A program made the position numbers and the translations under genes. Of a DNA stretch of 12,089 bases, positions 1-6,106 are shown in pieces (the stretch's first letter is position 1; every line of letters begins with the position of its first letter). This DNA comes from an uncultured Bacteroides sp. (GTDB lineage Bacteria; Bacteroidota; Bacteroidia; Bacteroidales; Bacteroidaceae): assembly GCA_934716785.1 (NCBI GenBank), contig CAKUYM010000107.1, forward strand, positions 1 through 12,089, written 5' to 3'. Under the pieces are notes generated by a model. That model ran no database searches, had not been told where the DNA came from, and was given only the letters and a program-made list of their open reading frames with translations.

Positions 1-2
1 TA

Positions 3-1230
3 CTGTCACCCGGTGATATCCTCATCGACGGTGGCAATTCCAATTACGAAGATACCGGCCGTCGTGTCAAGCTTGCCGAGTCGAAGGGATTTCTGTTCGT
101 CGGCTGTGGCGTGTCCGGTGGCGAAGAAGGGGCCTTGACCGGTGCTTCCATCATGCCCGGAGGCTCGGAAAAGGCATGGCCGCAGGTGAGGCCGATTCTT
201 CAGAGCATTGCAGCGAAAGCACCGGATGGCACTCCTTGCTGCCAGTGGGTAGGTCCGGCAGGTTCCGGACATTTTGTGAAGATGATTCACAACGGCATCG
301 AATATGGTGACATGCAATTGATTGCCGAGGCTTATTGGGTGATGAAGAATCTGCTCGACTCGGACAATGAGGAAATGGCAGATGTTTTCGCACGTTGGAA
401 TGAAGGCAAACTTCGCAGTTATCTTATCGAGATTACTGCCGATATCTTACGTCATAAGGACAAAACCGGTGGGTATCTCATTGATAAGATTTTGGATGTG
501 GCGGGACAGAAGGGGACGGGCAAGTGGTCGGTTGTCAACGCCATGGAACTCGGCATGCCGTTGGGGCTGATTGCTACGGCCGTGTTCGAGCGTAGTCTCT
601 CCGCGCAGAAAGAGTTGCGTTGCTCGGCTTCCCGGCAATTCCTTCGCCAGCATATGCAGCCCCTATATAATAAGGTGGAATTGGAAAAGGACCTCTTTTC
701 GGCCCTTTATGCTTCCAAACTGGTCTCTTATGCACAGGGATTCGCCGTGTTGCAACGTGCTTCCGATGTTTTCGACTGGCATCTCGACCTTGCTTCCATT
801 GCCCGTATGTGGCGTGGCGGATGCATCATTCGCAGTATATTTTTGAATGATATAGCCACCGCCTTTGAATCTGCAGATGAACTTGTTGATGAACCTACCG
901 ACAAACTTGTCGATGAACCTGCCGACAATGCCAAACCACTTGCTGTTGACTCCTTACTTCAAGGAAGAGATGAAAGCGTTGCTTCCCGGCTGGAAGAACC
1001 TCGTGGCAGAAGCTGTGAAGGAAGAACTTCCGGTTCCCGCTTTCTCTTCCGCCCTGAATTATTTCTATTCGCTCACTTCCGCTGATTTGCCCGCCAATCT
1101 GGTGCAGGCGCAGCGTGACTATTTCGGCGCACATACTTTTGAACGTAAGGATGAGTTGCGCGGACAGTTCTTTCATGAGAACTGGACGGGACACGGTGGT
1201 GACACGAAATCCGGTACGTACAACGTCTGA
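3..1230 (+). pseudogene. gnd: 6-phosphogluconate dehydrogenase (decarboxylating), 5'-truncated by window and frameshifted
   Basis: Gnd oxidises 6-phosphogluconate to ribulose-5-phosphate, CO2 and NADPH in the cytoplasm. The window opens inside the gene (first codon at 3, LSPGDILIDGGNSNYEDTG). Visible family signatures are GVSGGEEGALTGASIMPGG, the active-site stretch GSGHFVKMIHNGIEYGDMQ (catalytic Lys, substrate-binding Asn and Glu) and WRGGCIIRSIFLNDI. Up to about 932 the protein reads in the frame of position 3. The conserved C-terminus (NHLLLTPYFKEEM, then LPANLVQAQRDYFGAHTFER, ending at the TGA 1228-1230) lies in the next frame. Left in the first frame, translation gives an unrelated tail and stops at 1083-1085. 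Removing one A from the AAA at 933-935 restores a continuous protein. Just upstream is a 16-residue acidic insertion (876-923). This may be a true pseudogene, a recent mutation or a base-calling error; identity as gnd is certain. First gene of an apparent gnd-zwf-pgl operon. Confidence 0.9.
876..923 (+). repeat. 48-bp in-frame tandem repeat inside gnd (4 x 12 bp)
   Basis: Four 12-bp units lie head to tail at 876, 888, 900 and 912, best viewed as two 24-bp copies differing at four bases. They encode DELV-DEPT-DKLV-DEPA. Compared from memory with E. coli Gnd (AYAENPQIANLLLAPYFK), removing exactly these 16 residues and the extra A near 934 leaves AF plus eight residues before LLLTPYFK, the same spacing as in E. 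coli. The repeat therefore looks like an expansion added to an otherwise normal-length enzyme. Confidence 0.8.
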
Positions 1231-1314
1231 CAGGATAATAGTGTGCCGTGCATAAAATCCGGCATGAAGTAAGTAATAAAGATATTCTATAAACGAAGAA
1301 ACGAAAAAACGGTA

Positions 1315-2811
1315 ATGGATAAATTTGCAATGATTATTTTCGGGGCGTCCGGCGACCTTACCAAGCGTAAGCTGATGCCTGCTCTTTATTCCCTCTTTCG
1401 CGAAAAGCGGTTGGCTGGAGATTTCAGCATATTGGGTATCGGGCGTACAATCTATTCTGACGATGACTACCGTTCCTATATATCGGGCGAACTTCGGACG
1501 TATGTGAGGAATGAAGAGCAAGATGCGCCACTGGCGGATGCCTTTGTCTCTCATCTGTATTATCTGCCGATGGATCCTGCAAAAGAAGGCGCTTACCCGA
1601 TGCTCCGCCAACGATTGGCAGAACTGACCGGCGAGGCATGCCCGGACAATCTGTTGTTCTATCTCGCCACTCCGCCGTCACTTTACGGCATAGTGCCCTT
1701 GCATCTGAAAGCGGTCGGATTGAACACTTCCCATTCGCGCATCATTGTAGAGAAGCCTTTCGGCTACGATCTCGAATCGGCACGCGAACTGAACAGAATC
1801 TATGCCTCAGTCTTCGATGAGCGGCAGATTTACCGCATCGACCACTTCCTTGGCAAAGAGACTGCCCAAAACATATTGGCTTTCCGGTTTGCCAACGGAA
1901 TCTTCGAGCCGCTTTGGAACCGCAACTATATCGACTACGTAGAAATCACAGCCGTCGAGAATCTCGGCATCGAGCAGCGCGGCGGGTTTTACGAAACGGC
2001 AGGTGCCCTGCGGGATATGGTGCAGAACCATCTTGTGCAGCTTGTGGCCCTCACTGCCATGGAGCCGCCTGCTGTCTTCAATGCCGACAGCTTCCGTAAT
2101 GAAGTCGTGAAGGTCTATGAATCTCTAATCCCGTTGAACGAAGAAGACCTGAACAAACATATCGTTCGCGGACAATATACCTCTTCCGGCAACAAAAGGG
2201 GATATCGTGACGAAAAGGGTGTGTCTCCCGATTCGCGCACGGAAACCTATGTAGCTATGAAGCTGAATATCGGCAATTGGCGTTGGAGCGGCGTTCCGTT
2301 CTATATCCGCACGGGCAAGCAGATGCCGACTAAGGTGACAGAGATTGTCGTGCATTTTCGGGAGACTCCCCATCAGATGTTTCATTGTGCAGATGGCAAC
2401 TGTCCGCGAGCCAATAAACTGATTCTTCGTTTGCAGCCCAATGAAGGGATAGTGCTCAAGATTGGAATGAAAGTTCCCGGTGCAGGGTTTGAAGTCCGGC
2501 AGGTGACGATGGATTTCAGCTATGACCAGTTGGGAGGAGTGCCCAGCGGCGATGCTTATGCCCGTCTGATAGACGACTGCATCCAAGGAGATCCCACCTT
2601 GTTTACACGGAGTGATGCGGTGGAAGCCTCTTGGAGATTCTTCGATCCGGTGCTCCGCTACTGGACAGAGAACCCCGATGCACCTCTCTACGGCTATCCC
2701 GCAGGCACATGGGGACCATTGGAAAGCGAAACCATGATGCACGGACATGGAGCCGACTGGACGAATCCTTGTAAGAACTTGACAGACACGGATAAATATT
2801 GTGAATTGTGA
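1315..2811 (+). CDS. zwf: Glucose-6-phosphate 1-dehydrogenase
   Basis: This enzyme oxidises glucose-6-phosphate to 6-phosphogluconolactone with NADP(+), the entry step of the oxidative pentose phosphate pathway, in the cytoplasm. The 498-residue length is normal for the family. The N-terminus carries the Rossmann dinucleotide motif GASGDLTKRKL (residues 10-20). The substrate-binding signature RIDHFLGKE is at 174-182. The catalytic histidine of the family corresponds to H239 in MVQNHLVQ. The C-terminal half contains the expected alpha+beta domain, with YIRTGKQMPTKVTEI and a WRFFDPVL segment. The ATG at 1315 is chosen because it places the Rossmann motif at the usual distance from the N-terminus; no strong Shine-Dalgarno is visible, as is common in Bacteroidota. 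It follows gnd by 84 bp and precedes pgl by 38 bp on the same strand, so co-transcription is likely. Confidence 0.97.
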   Translation: MDKFAMIIFGASGDLTKRKLMPALYSLFREKRLAGDFSILGIGRTIYSDDDYRSYISGELRTYVRNEEQDAPLADAFVSHLYYLPMDPAKEGAYPMLRQRLAELTGEACPDNLLFYLATPPSLYGIVPLHLKAVGLNTSHSRIIVEKPFGYDLESARELNRIYASVFDERQIYRIDHFLGKETAQNILAFRFANGIFEPLWNRNYIDYVEITAVENLGIEQRGGFYETAGALRDMVQNHLVQLVALTAMEPPAVFNADSFRNEVVKVYESLIPLNEEDLNKHIVRGQYTSSGNKRGYRDEKGVSPDSRTETYVAMKLNIGNWRWSGVPFYIRTGKQMPTKVTEIVVHFRETPHQMFHCADGNCPRANKLILRLQPNEGIVLKIGMKVPGAGFEVRQVTMDFSYDQLGGVPSGDAYARLIDDCIQGDPTLFTRSDAVEASWRFFDPVLRYWTENPDAPLYGYPAGTWGPLESETMMHGHGADWTNPCKNLTDTDKYCEL

Positions 2812-2849
2812 AACTATAGTCTTGATGTGCGAAACTATAATTGTGAGCT

Positions 2850-3608
2850 ATGAAGTTGGAAATCTTTCCCTCGTCCATAGAGACGTCCCGCGGGTTGATA
2901 CTCCGCTTAATGGAATTTATGAGAGAAGAACCGGATAAGGTATTTAATATAGCGGTGAGTGGCGGTACCACGCCTGCCCTGATGTTTGATTTGTGGGCGA
3001 ATGAATATGCGGATATCACTCCTTGGAATCGTATGCGCATCTACTGGGTGGACGAACGTTGTGTGCCGCCCGACGATTCGGACAGCAATTACGGAATGAT
3101 GCGCAATCTTCTTTTAGGGCTGGTGCCCATTCCCTATGAGAATGTTTTCCGCATCCGCGGTGAAGCCCAACCGAGAGAAGAAGCCGTCCGCTACTCGGAA
3201 CTGGTCAGGAAACTGGTGCCGCTCAAACGAGGTTGGCCGGAGTTTGATATTGTATTATTGGGAGCAGGTGACGACGGGCATACTTCTTCTATTTTCCCCG
3301 GCCAGGAAGACCTGCTGACTTCCAATTCCGCTTATGTAGTCAGCATTCATCCGCGCAACGGGCGGAGGCGTATTGCGATGACCGGTCTGCCCATTCTGAA
3401 TGCCCGCCATGTCATCTTTCTGATAACGGGAAAAGATAAGGCGGATGTGGTAGGCGAAATCTGTAACTCGGGCGATACAAGACCGGCTGCGTACATAGCT
3501 CATCATGCGCGGAATGTAGAATTGTATGTGGATAAAGGGGCTGTATTGCATATTGGGAAACGGTGCTTTACTTCTGCCAACGGTCTGTCGGGGCAACTTG
3601 ACGAATGA
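2850..3608 (+). CDS. pgl: 6-phosphogluconolactonase
   Basis: Pgl hydrolyses 6-phosphoglucono-1,5-lactone to 6-phosphogluconate, the step between Zwf and Gnd. The 252-residue protein is a full-length DevB-type (NagB/SugP isomerase-like) lactonase. Family motifs are SGGTTP at 37-42 (phosphate binding), YWVDER at 65-70, DSNYGMM at 78-84 and LGAGDDGHTSSIFPG at 137-151, which contains the catalytic histidine. It starts 38 bp after the zwf stop and ends 21 bp before the stop of the convergent small gene on the other strand. It completes the set gnd-zwf-pgl, so one transcript could encode all three oxidative-branch enzymes. No obvious hairpin terminator is visible in the short gap after it. Confidence 0.96.
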   Translation: MKLEIFPSSIETSRGLILRLMEFMREEPDKVFNIAVSGGTTPALMFDLWANEYADITPWNRMRIYWVDERCVPPDDSDSNYGMMRNLLLGLVPIPYENVFRIRGEAQPREEAVRYSELVRKLVPLKRGWPEFDIVLLGAGDDGHTSSIFPGQEDLLTSNSAYVVSIHPRNGRRRIAMTGLPILNARHVIFLITGKDKADVVGEICNSGDTRPAAYIAHHARNVELYVDKGAVLHIGKRCFTSANGLSGQLDE

Positions 3609-3629
3609 TGATACGCAAGTATGGGGTAA

Positions 3630-3842
3630 TCATGCTTTCGTGATTTCCTCTATGATGTAGTTGTCATTCACCTTTCTGCAGGTACATACGAGATATTCGG
3701 CATGGTGTAGCGCTCCCTCTAATGTGGCGGGAAGTATTATTTCCTTCGTGCGACGGTCTATCGCAACCATTGCATACAGGATTCCTTCACTTTTGCATTT
3801 CTCAATCAATGCATTCTTCAACTCTTCTGCAGTGTATTCCAT
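3630..3842 (-). CDS. Small conserved-looking hypothetical protein, 70 aa
   Basis: A 70-residue soluble protein (MEYTAEELKNALIEKCKSEG... ending EEITKA) with no signal peptide or membrane segment. The composition looks like a real folded protein: an acidic and basic helical N-terminal third, a beta-like stretch YAMVAIDRRTKEIILPATL, then ALHHAEYLVCTCRKVNDNYIIEEI. I do not recognise a family. The C-A-C-R pair of cysteines (VCTCRK) is not enough for a metal site. It converges on pgl with a 21-bp gap and has its own upstream spacer with a Bacteroides-type -7 box, so it is probably a one-gene transcript. The opposite-strand reading frames over this stretch have less protein-like composition. Function unknown. 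Confidence 0.7.
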   Translation of the reverse strand: MEYTAEELKNALIEKCKSEGILYAMVAIDRRTKEIILPATLEGALHHAEYLVCTCRKVNDNYIIEEITKA

Positions 3843-3863
3843 TTGCGGGGTATTTGGTTACCG

Positions 3864-3871
3864 CAAAGTTA
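3864..3871 (-). promoter_or_regulatory. Candidate -7 promoter element for the 70-aa gene
   Basis: On the minus strand these bases read TAACTTTG, matching the Bacteroidota sigma consensus TAnnTTTG, 21 bp before the start codon at 3842. No TTTG is present at the expected -33 distance, so it is a half-matched promoter. Confidence 0.4.
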
Positions 3872-4013
3872 TGGAAAATACTTATATTTTATGCTATATT
3901 GTTTTTTTTATCTATAATAATCGTGTTTATAGCTGTTTTCCGTAAAAGATGTCTTCATAACGTAATTTGACTTATTTAATCGTCAATAAAACGGTCATTA
4001 GAAGAAATAATCG

Positions 4014-4030
4014 TACGTTTGTGCACAAAC
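4014..4030 (+). promoter_or_regulatory. Candidate promoter -7 box overlapped by a 14-bp palindrome (possible operator)
   Basis: TACGTTTG at 4014-4021 matches TAnnTTTG, about 25 bp before the start at 4047. No TTTG lies 19-21 bp upstream. The perfect palindrome GTTTGTGCACAAAC (4017-4030) starts inside the box and covers the predicted transcription start. A dimeric regulator bound there would block RNA polymerase. The bound protein is unknown. Confidence 0.5.
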
Positions 4031-4046
4031 TTAAAAAACAAGTGTT

Positions 4047-4424
4047 ATGAATAAGAAAATTGGGTATATTGAGAAGGATGGAGTGATCTATGTGTCTGTA
4101 AAAGACGTATTCGACTATCTCTATGAAGCAGGAGCGATTTCTACGGAAAAACAAATGTGTACATATCGGTGGAATTTTGAAAAGAATCTCCTTCAACAGG
4201 CGTACCATTCCTACAAAAGTGGTGTACTGACGGATGCTAATGTCCCTTGGATAATAGATGGAGCAATCTACGCCCATTGGCTGCGTTTTGGATATGCCGA
4301 CTTCGTGAAGGTAATCAAGATCCTGAAAAATGAAGACGAAGTTAAACAATTGGTTCAGCGGATTGACTTCCATGATTTCTCACGGAATAAGTGGTTTGTG
4401 AAGCGGAAATTTGTATTGAGATGA
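4047..4424 (+). CDS. Hypothetical protein, 125 aa, unknown function
   Basis: A 125-residue, probably cytoplasmic protein with no signal peptide or transmembrane segment. It opens MNKKIGYIEKDGVIYVSVKDVFDYLYEAG, a beta-hairpin followed by a helix, reminiscent in pattern only of small phage-type DNA-binding or antirepressor N-termini. An aromatic-rich middle follows (TYRWNFEKNLLQQAYHSYKSG), then IDGAIYAHWLRFGYADFVKVIKIL, and a basic C-terminus (RNKWFVKRKFVLR). I do not recognise the family. The start is the ATG 26 bp after the TAnnTTTG box, preceded by an A-rich leader. The gene has its own candidate operator-promoter and a strong terminator 15 bp after its stop, so it is a one-gene unit. It is visibly more A+T-rich than the pentose phosphate genes and lies next to an integrase, so a mobile origin is possible but unproven. 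Confidence 0.75.
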   Translation: MNKKIGYIEKDGVIYVSVKDVFDYLYEAGAISTEKQMCTYRWNFEKNLLQQAYHSYKSGVLTDANVPWIIDGAIYAHWLRFGYADFVKVIKILKNEDEVKQLVQRIDFHDFSRNKWFVKRKFVLR

Positions 4425-4438
4425 TGCAATAAATTCTG

Positions 4439-4468
4439 AAAGAGGTAGCTATCCGGCTACCTCTTTTT
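4439..4468 (+). terminator. Rho-independent terminator of the 125-aa gene
   Basis: A perfect 11-bp stem, AAAGAGGTAGC (4439-4449) with GCTACCTCTTT (4456-4466), has a 6-nt loop and continues as a run of five T. It lies 15 bp after the stop codon at 4424. Confidence 0.9.
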
Positions 4469-4545
4469 GGATAACCCTTCCGATTAACAGCGCATGGTTC
4501 AACTAATATTCAGGAAGGCTTATATAAGGTATTACTATTGATGAT

Positions 4546-4558
4546 TGAAAAAGTTCGA
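4546..4558 (+). repeat. Left copy of 13-bp direct repeat flanking the integrase gene (candidate attL core)
   Basis: TGAAAAAGTTCGA here is repeated exactly and in the same orientation at 5949-5961. Flanking similarity continues to the left (ATGAT before this copy, ATGAATA before the other) with a two-base indel. The copies bracket only the integrase gene and its control sequences, about 1.4 kb. The att role is inferred from position. Confidence 0.45.
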
Positions 4559-4567
4559 TGAGGATAT

Positions 4568-4596
4568 AAAAAAAGTGAGGGGAACCACCCCCTCAC
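4568..4596 (-). terminator. Rho-independent terminator of the integrase gene
   Basis: Read on the minus strand, GTGAGGGG and CCCCTCAC form a perfect 8-bp G+C-rich stem with a 6-nt loop, followed by seven T (4568-4574). It lies 62 bp past the integrase stop, inside the putative left att repeat. Confidence 0.88.
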
Positions 4597-4658
4597 CAAG
4601 TCAAACCAAAATAATCCGAATTATGTCCGTATTATCTTGATGTTGCATAGTTACTATT

Positions 4659-5837
4659 TTATTTCAGATTATCAAGTATCTCGCGTATTGCTTTATCTGC
4701 ATGTTTCTTCATGATTGATACGTAATTGAATATCGGTCTATCTTCTTTCATTGACTGACCGATACAGTATTCAAGAGTGCTAAGGGGTATTCCAAGATCG
4801 TAGCCATGTTGGACGAATGATTTGCGAGCTGAATATAATGTTAAGTTGTGGGTAACACCTGCTACTGTTTTCAGAACTTTCATTTTCCGAGTGAGTGTAT
4901 TATAACAGGATACATAGGTCTTATACTTTCCAAATACGATCTTTCCGGTATTCTTATTCATATATTTCTTGATGAGAGGTTTTGCTTCATCAGGAATCGC
5001 GAATGAAGTCAACCTGTCACCATCCTTAGTATTCCTTGTCTTGACTCTGATGTAGTCTACAATGTCGGTCCGGAAGTCATAAGCCAGCATATCAACTAAG
5101 TTCATGCCGGCTAAGTAATAAGTAAGCATGAAGATGTCGCGAACTACCGATACGTTATATTGGTTAGGTACCATATCTCTGATAATCTTTAGCTGTTCAA
5201 CTGTGATATGTGTGTCTCTTTTCTTAGCTGAAGGAATGGAAGCTGTGACAAATGGATCTACCTTATATTCTACGTATCTCATCTTGATTGCATAGTTTAT
5301 TATCACTTTCAATAGTGTAATATAGATTTTGATTGAAGTCGGAGAGAGTTTGCTCTTCCTTAAATGCGTTAGATAGTTATTAATCCAGATTGGTGTTATG
5401 TGTTCCATGAGTATACCTGGACCGATAAATCGGATGAAACGTTTAGCGGCTAACTTGTATAGCTTATACGTTTTTTCTCTATCATTCTCATCTATTTGTG
5501 ATAAAAACTCTTCAACAATATCTTCAAATTTGCGATGCTGTTCACCAGTAGTAGGATGGGTTATAATCTTAACCAATTGTGCGCAAGTTAACAATTCTGC
5601 ATGCTCTAATTCTATATAGCGTTTGAAGTAAGTGTTATACCATTCCTGTAATTTCATGTTAAGGAAATCTTTATCTGGGCGTCGGACTATCTTTCCGTTC
5701 TTAAACTCGTTTTCACGAACAGTAATTTCTGTTGTGATGAACCTTGTATCAGAATTGTGTGCCACTCTGATTCTTACTTTATGGGTCCCGTTAGATAGTT
5801 TTTTAGCTGGGACAATTACTAATGAAAATGTAGCCAT
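4659..5837 (-). CDS. Tyrosine site-specific recombinase / integrase (Bacteroides phage or conjugative-element type)
   Basis: A 392-residue tyrosine recombinase that would join or excise DNA at paired sites. Domain order is typical of Bacteroidota integrases. Residues 1-60 form a beta-rich arm-binding domain (FSLVIVPAKKLSNGTHKVRIRV). Residues about 103-195 form a SAM-like core-binding domain (KFEDIVEEFLSQ ... LSPTSIKIYITLLKVIINYAI). Residues about 205-392 form the catalytic domain. Catalytic landmarks are R338 in LYSARKS and the nucleophile Y372 in IFNYVSI. Other positions are atypical: the box I arginine site appears as A243 (YYLAGMNLVD), the HxxR histidine is Y335, and the late GH histidine is Q361 (IGQSMKE). 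As I recall, some Bacteroides integrases share these changes, so it need not be dead. No excisionase, relaxase or cargo lies within the candidate repeats. Codons are clearly more A+T-rich than in neighbouring chromosomal genes, which suggests transfer. Confidence 0.93.
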   Translation of the reverse strand: MATFSLVIVPAKKLSNGTHKVRIRVAHNSDTRFITTEITVRENEFKNGKIVRRPDKDFLNMKLQEWYNTYFKRYIELEHAELLTCAQLVKIITHPTTGEQHRKFEDIVEEFLSQIDENDREKTYKLYKLAAKRFIRFIGPGILMEHITPIWINNYLTHLRKSKLSPTSIKIYITLLKVIINYAIKMRYVEYKVDPFVTASIPSAKKRDTHITVEQLKIIRDMVPNQYNVSVVRDIFMLTYYLAGMNLVDMLAYDFRTDIVDYIRVKTRNTKDGDRLTSFAIPDEAKPLIKKYMNKNTGKIVFGKYKTYVSCYNTLTRKMKVLKTVAGVTHNLTLYSARKSFVQHGYDLGIPLSTLEYCIGQSMKEDRPIFNYVSIMKKHADKAIREILDNLK

Positions 5838-5948
5838 ACTTTATTTTTTTAATTTTACCATGTTTTCCGACCATAATCCGACCATTTTTCTACCATTATA
5901 TATTGCCAAAGTAGTGTTTTAGTCCTCAATTATAGGTACAAATGAATA
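5838..5948. other. Integrase upstream spacer without further genes
   Basis: Apart from the ACCAT repeats, this A+T-rich spacer holds only a near-match to a -7 box on the minus strand (TACTTTG, one base short of TAnnTTTG, about 5911-5917) and no matching -33. I see no other gene or hairpin. Confidence 0.4.
5857..5896. repeat. Four ACCAT iterons upstream of the integrase start
   Basis: ACCAT occurs at 5857, 5870, 5881 and 5892, spacing 13, 11 and 11 bp, about one helical turn. Two copies sit in the longer unit TCCGACCAT. They lie between the integrase start codon and the right-hand 13-bp repeat. This is where arm-type integrase sites or an autoregulatory operator would be expected; that role is inferred. 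Confidence 0.6.
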
Positions 5949-5961
5949 TGAAAAAGTTCGA
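5949..5961 (+). repeat. Right copy of 13-bp direct repeat flanking the integrase gene (candidate attR core)
   Basis: TGAAAAAGTTCGA, identical to 4546-4558 and in the same orientation. It lies 111 bp upstream of the integrase start and 32 bp beyond the T-run of the small-RNA terminator, between two converging transcription units. This is a common safe place for insertion. Confidence 0.45.
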
Positions 5962-5992
5962 AAAATAAAATATAAGTGGTTGATCTATAATA

Positions 5993-6101
5993 TAAAAATG
6001 GCTTCCTTGTTCGTCCGCCGACGAGGAAGCCATTAACACAAAAACTAAACTAGACTTAACTAAACTATTCTATTCTCGGAATTTCACAATCCCTTTCTAT
6101 T
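5993..6101 (-). ncRNA. Putative ~109-nt small RNA with its own promoter and terminator
   Basis: Three aligned signals define it on the minus strand. The promoter is a full consensus: TTTG (6134-6137), a 19-bp spacer and TATCTTTG (6107-6114), placing the transcript start near 6101 (plus or minus a few bases). No meaningful reading frame follows. An A/G- and T-rich unstructured stretch then runs into a strong terminator hairpin at 5998-6033 with a T-run at 5994-5998. The RNA would be a single-stranded 5' two-thirds plus the terminator stem, the usual shape of a base-pairing regulatory RNA. It lies directly downstream of the efflux and LytTR operon on the same strand. It could therefore also receive read-through and act as a 3'-UTR-derived RNA. 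Targets are unknown and I do not recognise a named family. Confidence 0.6.
5994..6033 (-). terminator. Rho-independent terminator of the putative small RNA (and operon backstop)
   Basis: ATGGCTTCCT (5998-6007 on the + strand) pairs perfectly with AGGAAGCCAT (6024-6033). An inner 4-bp stem CGTC/GACG has loop CGCC and a 4-nt bulge. On the minus strand the stem is followed by five T. On the + strand there is no T-run, so it acts in one direction. Confidence 0.85.
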
Positions 6102-6106
6102 CTTTG

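Noticed and set aside
927..940. Programmed +1 frameshift in gnd
   Set aside because: No slippery site with a slow codon or stop at the junction is visible, and Gnd is not known to use recoding; a simple one-base change is the easier explanation.
111..1085. 324-aa open frame as a stand-alone protein
   Set aside because: It is gnd up to about 932; the final ~50 residues are an out-of-frame read of the conserved Gnd C-terminus.
1231..1314. Separate promoter or terminator between gnd and zwf
   Set aside because: No TAnnTTTG box or stable hairpin was found in this 84-bp gap; read-through from gnd is the simpler view.
895..1611. 238-aa minus-strand open frame across gnd and zwf
   Set aside because: It is antisense to two well-identified genes, has an arginine/histidine/cysteine-rich shadow composition, and lacks any recognisable motif.
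2125..2748. 207-aa minus-strand open frame inside zwf
   Set aside because: Antisense shadow of a conserved enzyme gene; composition is not protein-like.
3869..3945. Inverted repeat TTATGGAAAA / TTTTCCGTAA around the intergenic promoter region as an invertible promoter
   Set aside because: Only 9 of 10 bases pair, the arms are short for known Bacteroides invertons, and the enclosed segment holds no convincing promoter.
5928..6033. Small peptide beginning at the ATG within the terminator stem (MASSSADEQG...)
   Set aside because: The start codon is the terminator stem itself and the frame runs past the T-run into the candidate att site, so it would not be on the transcript.
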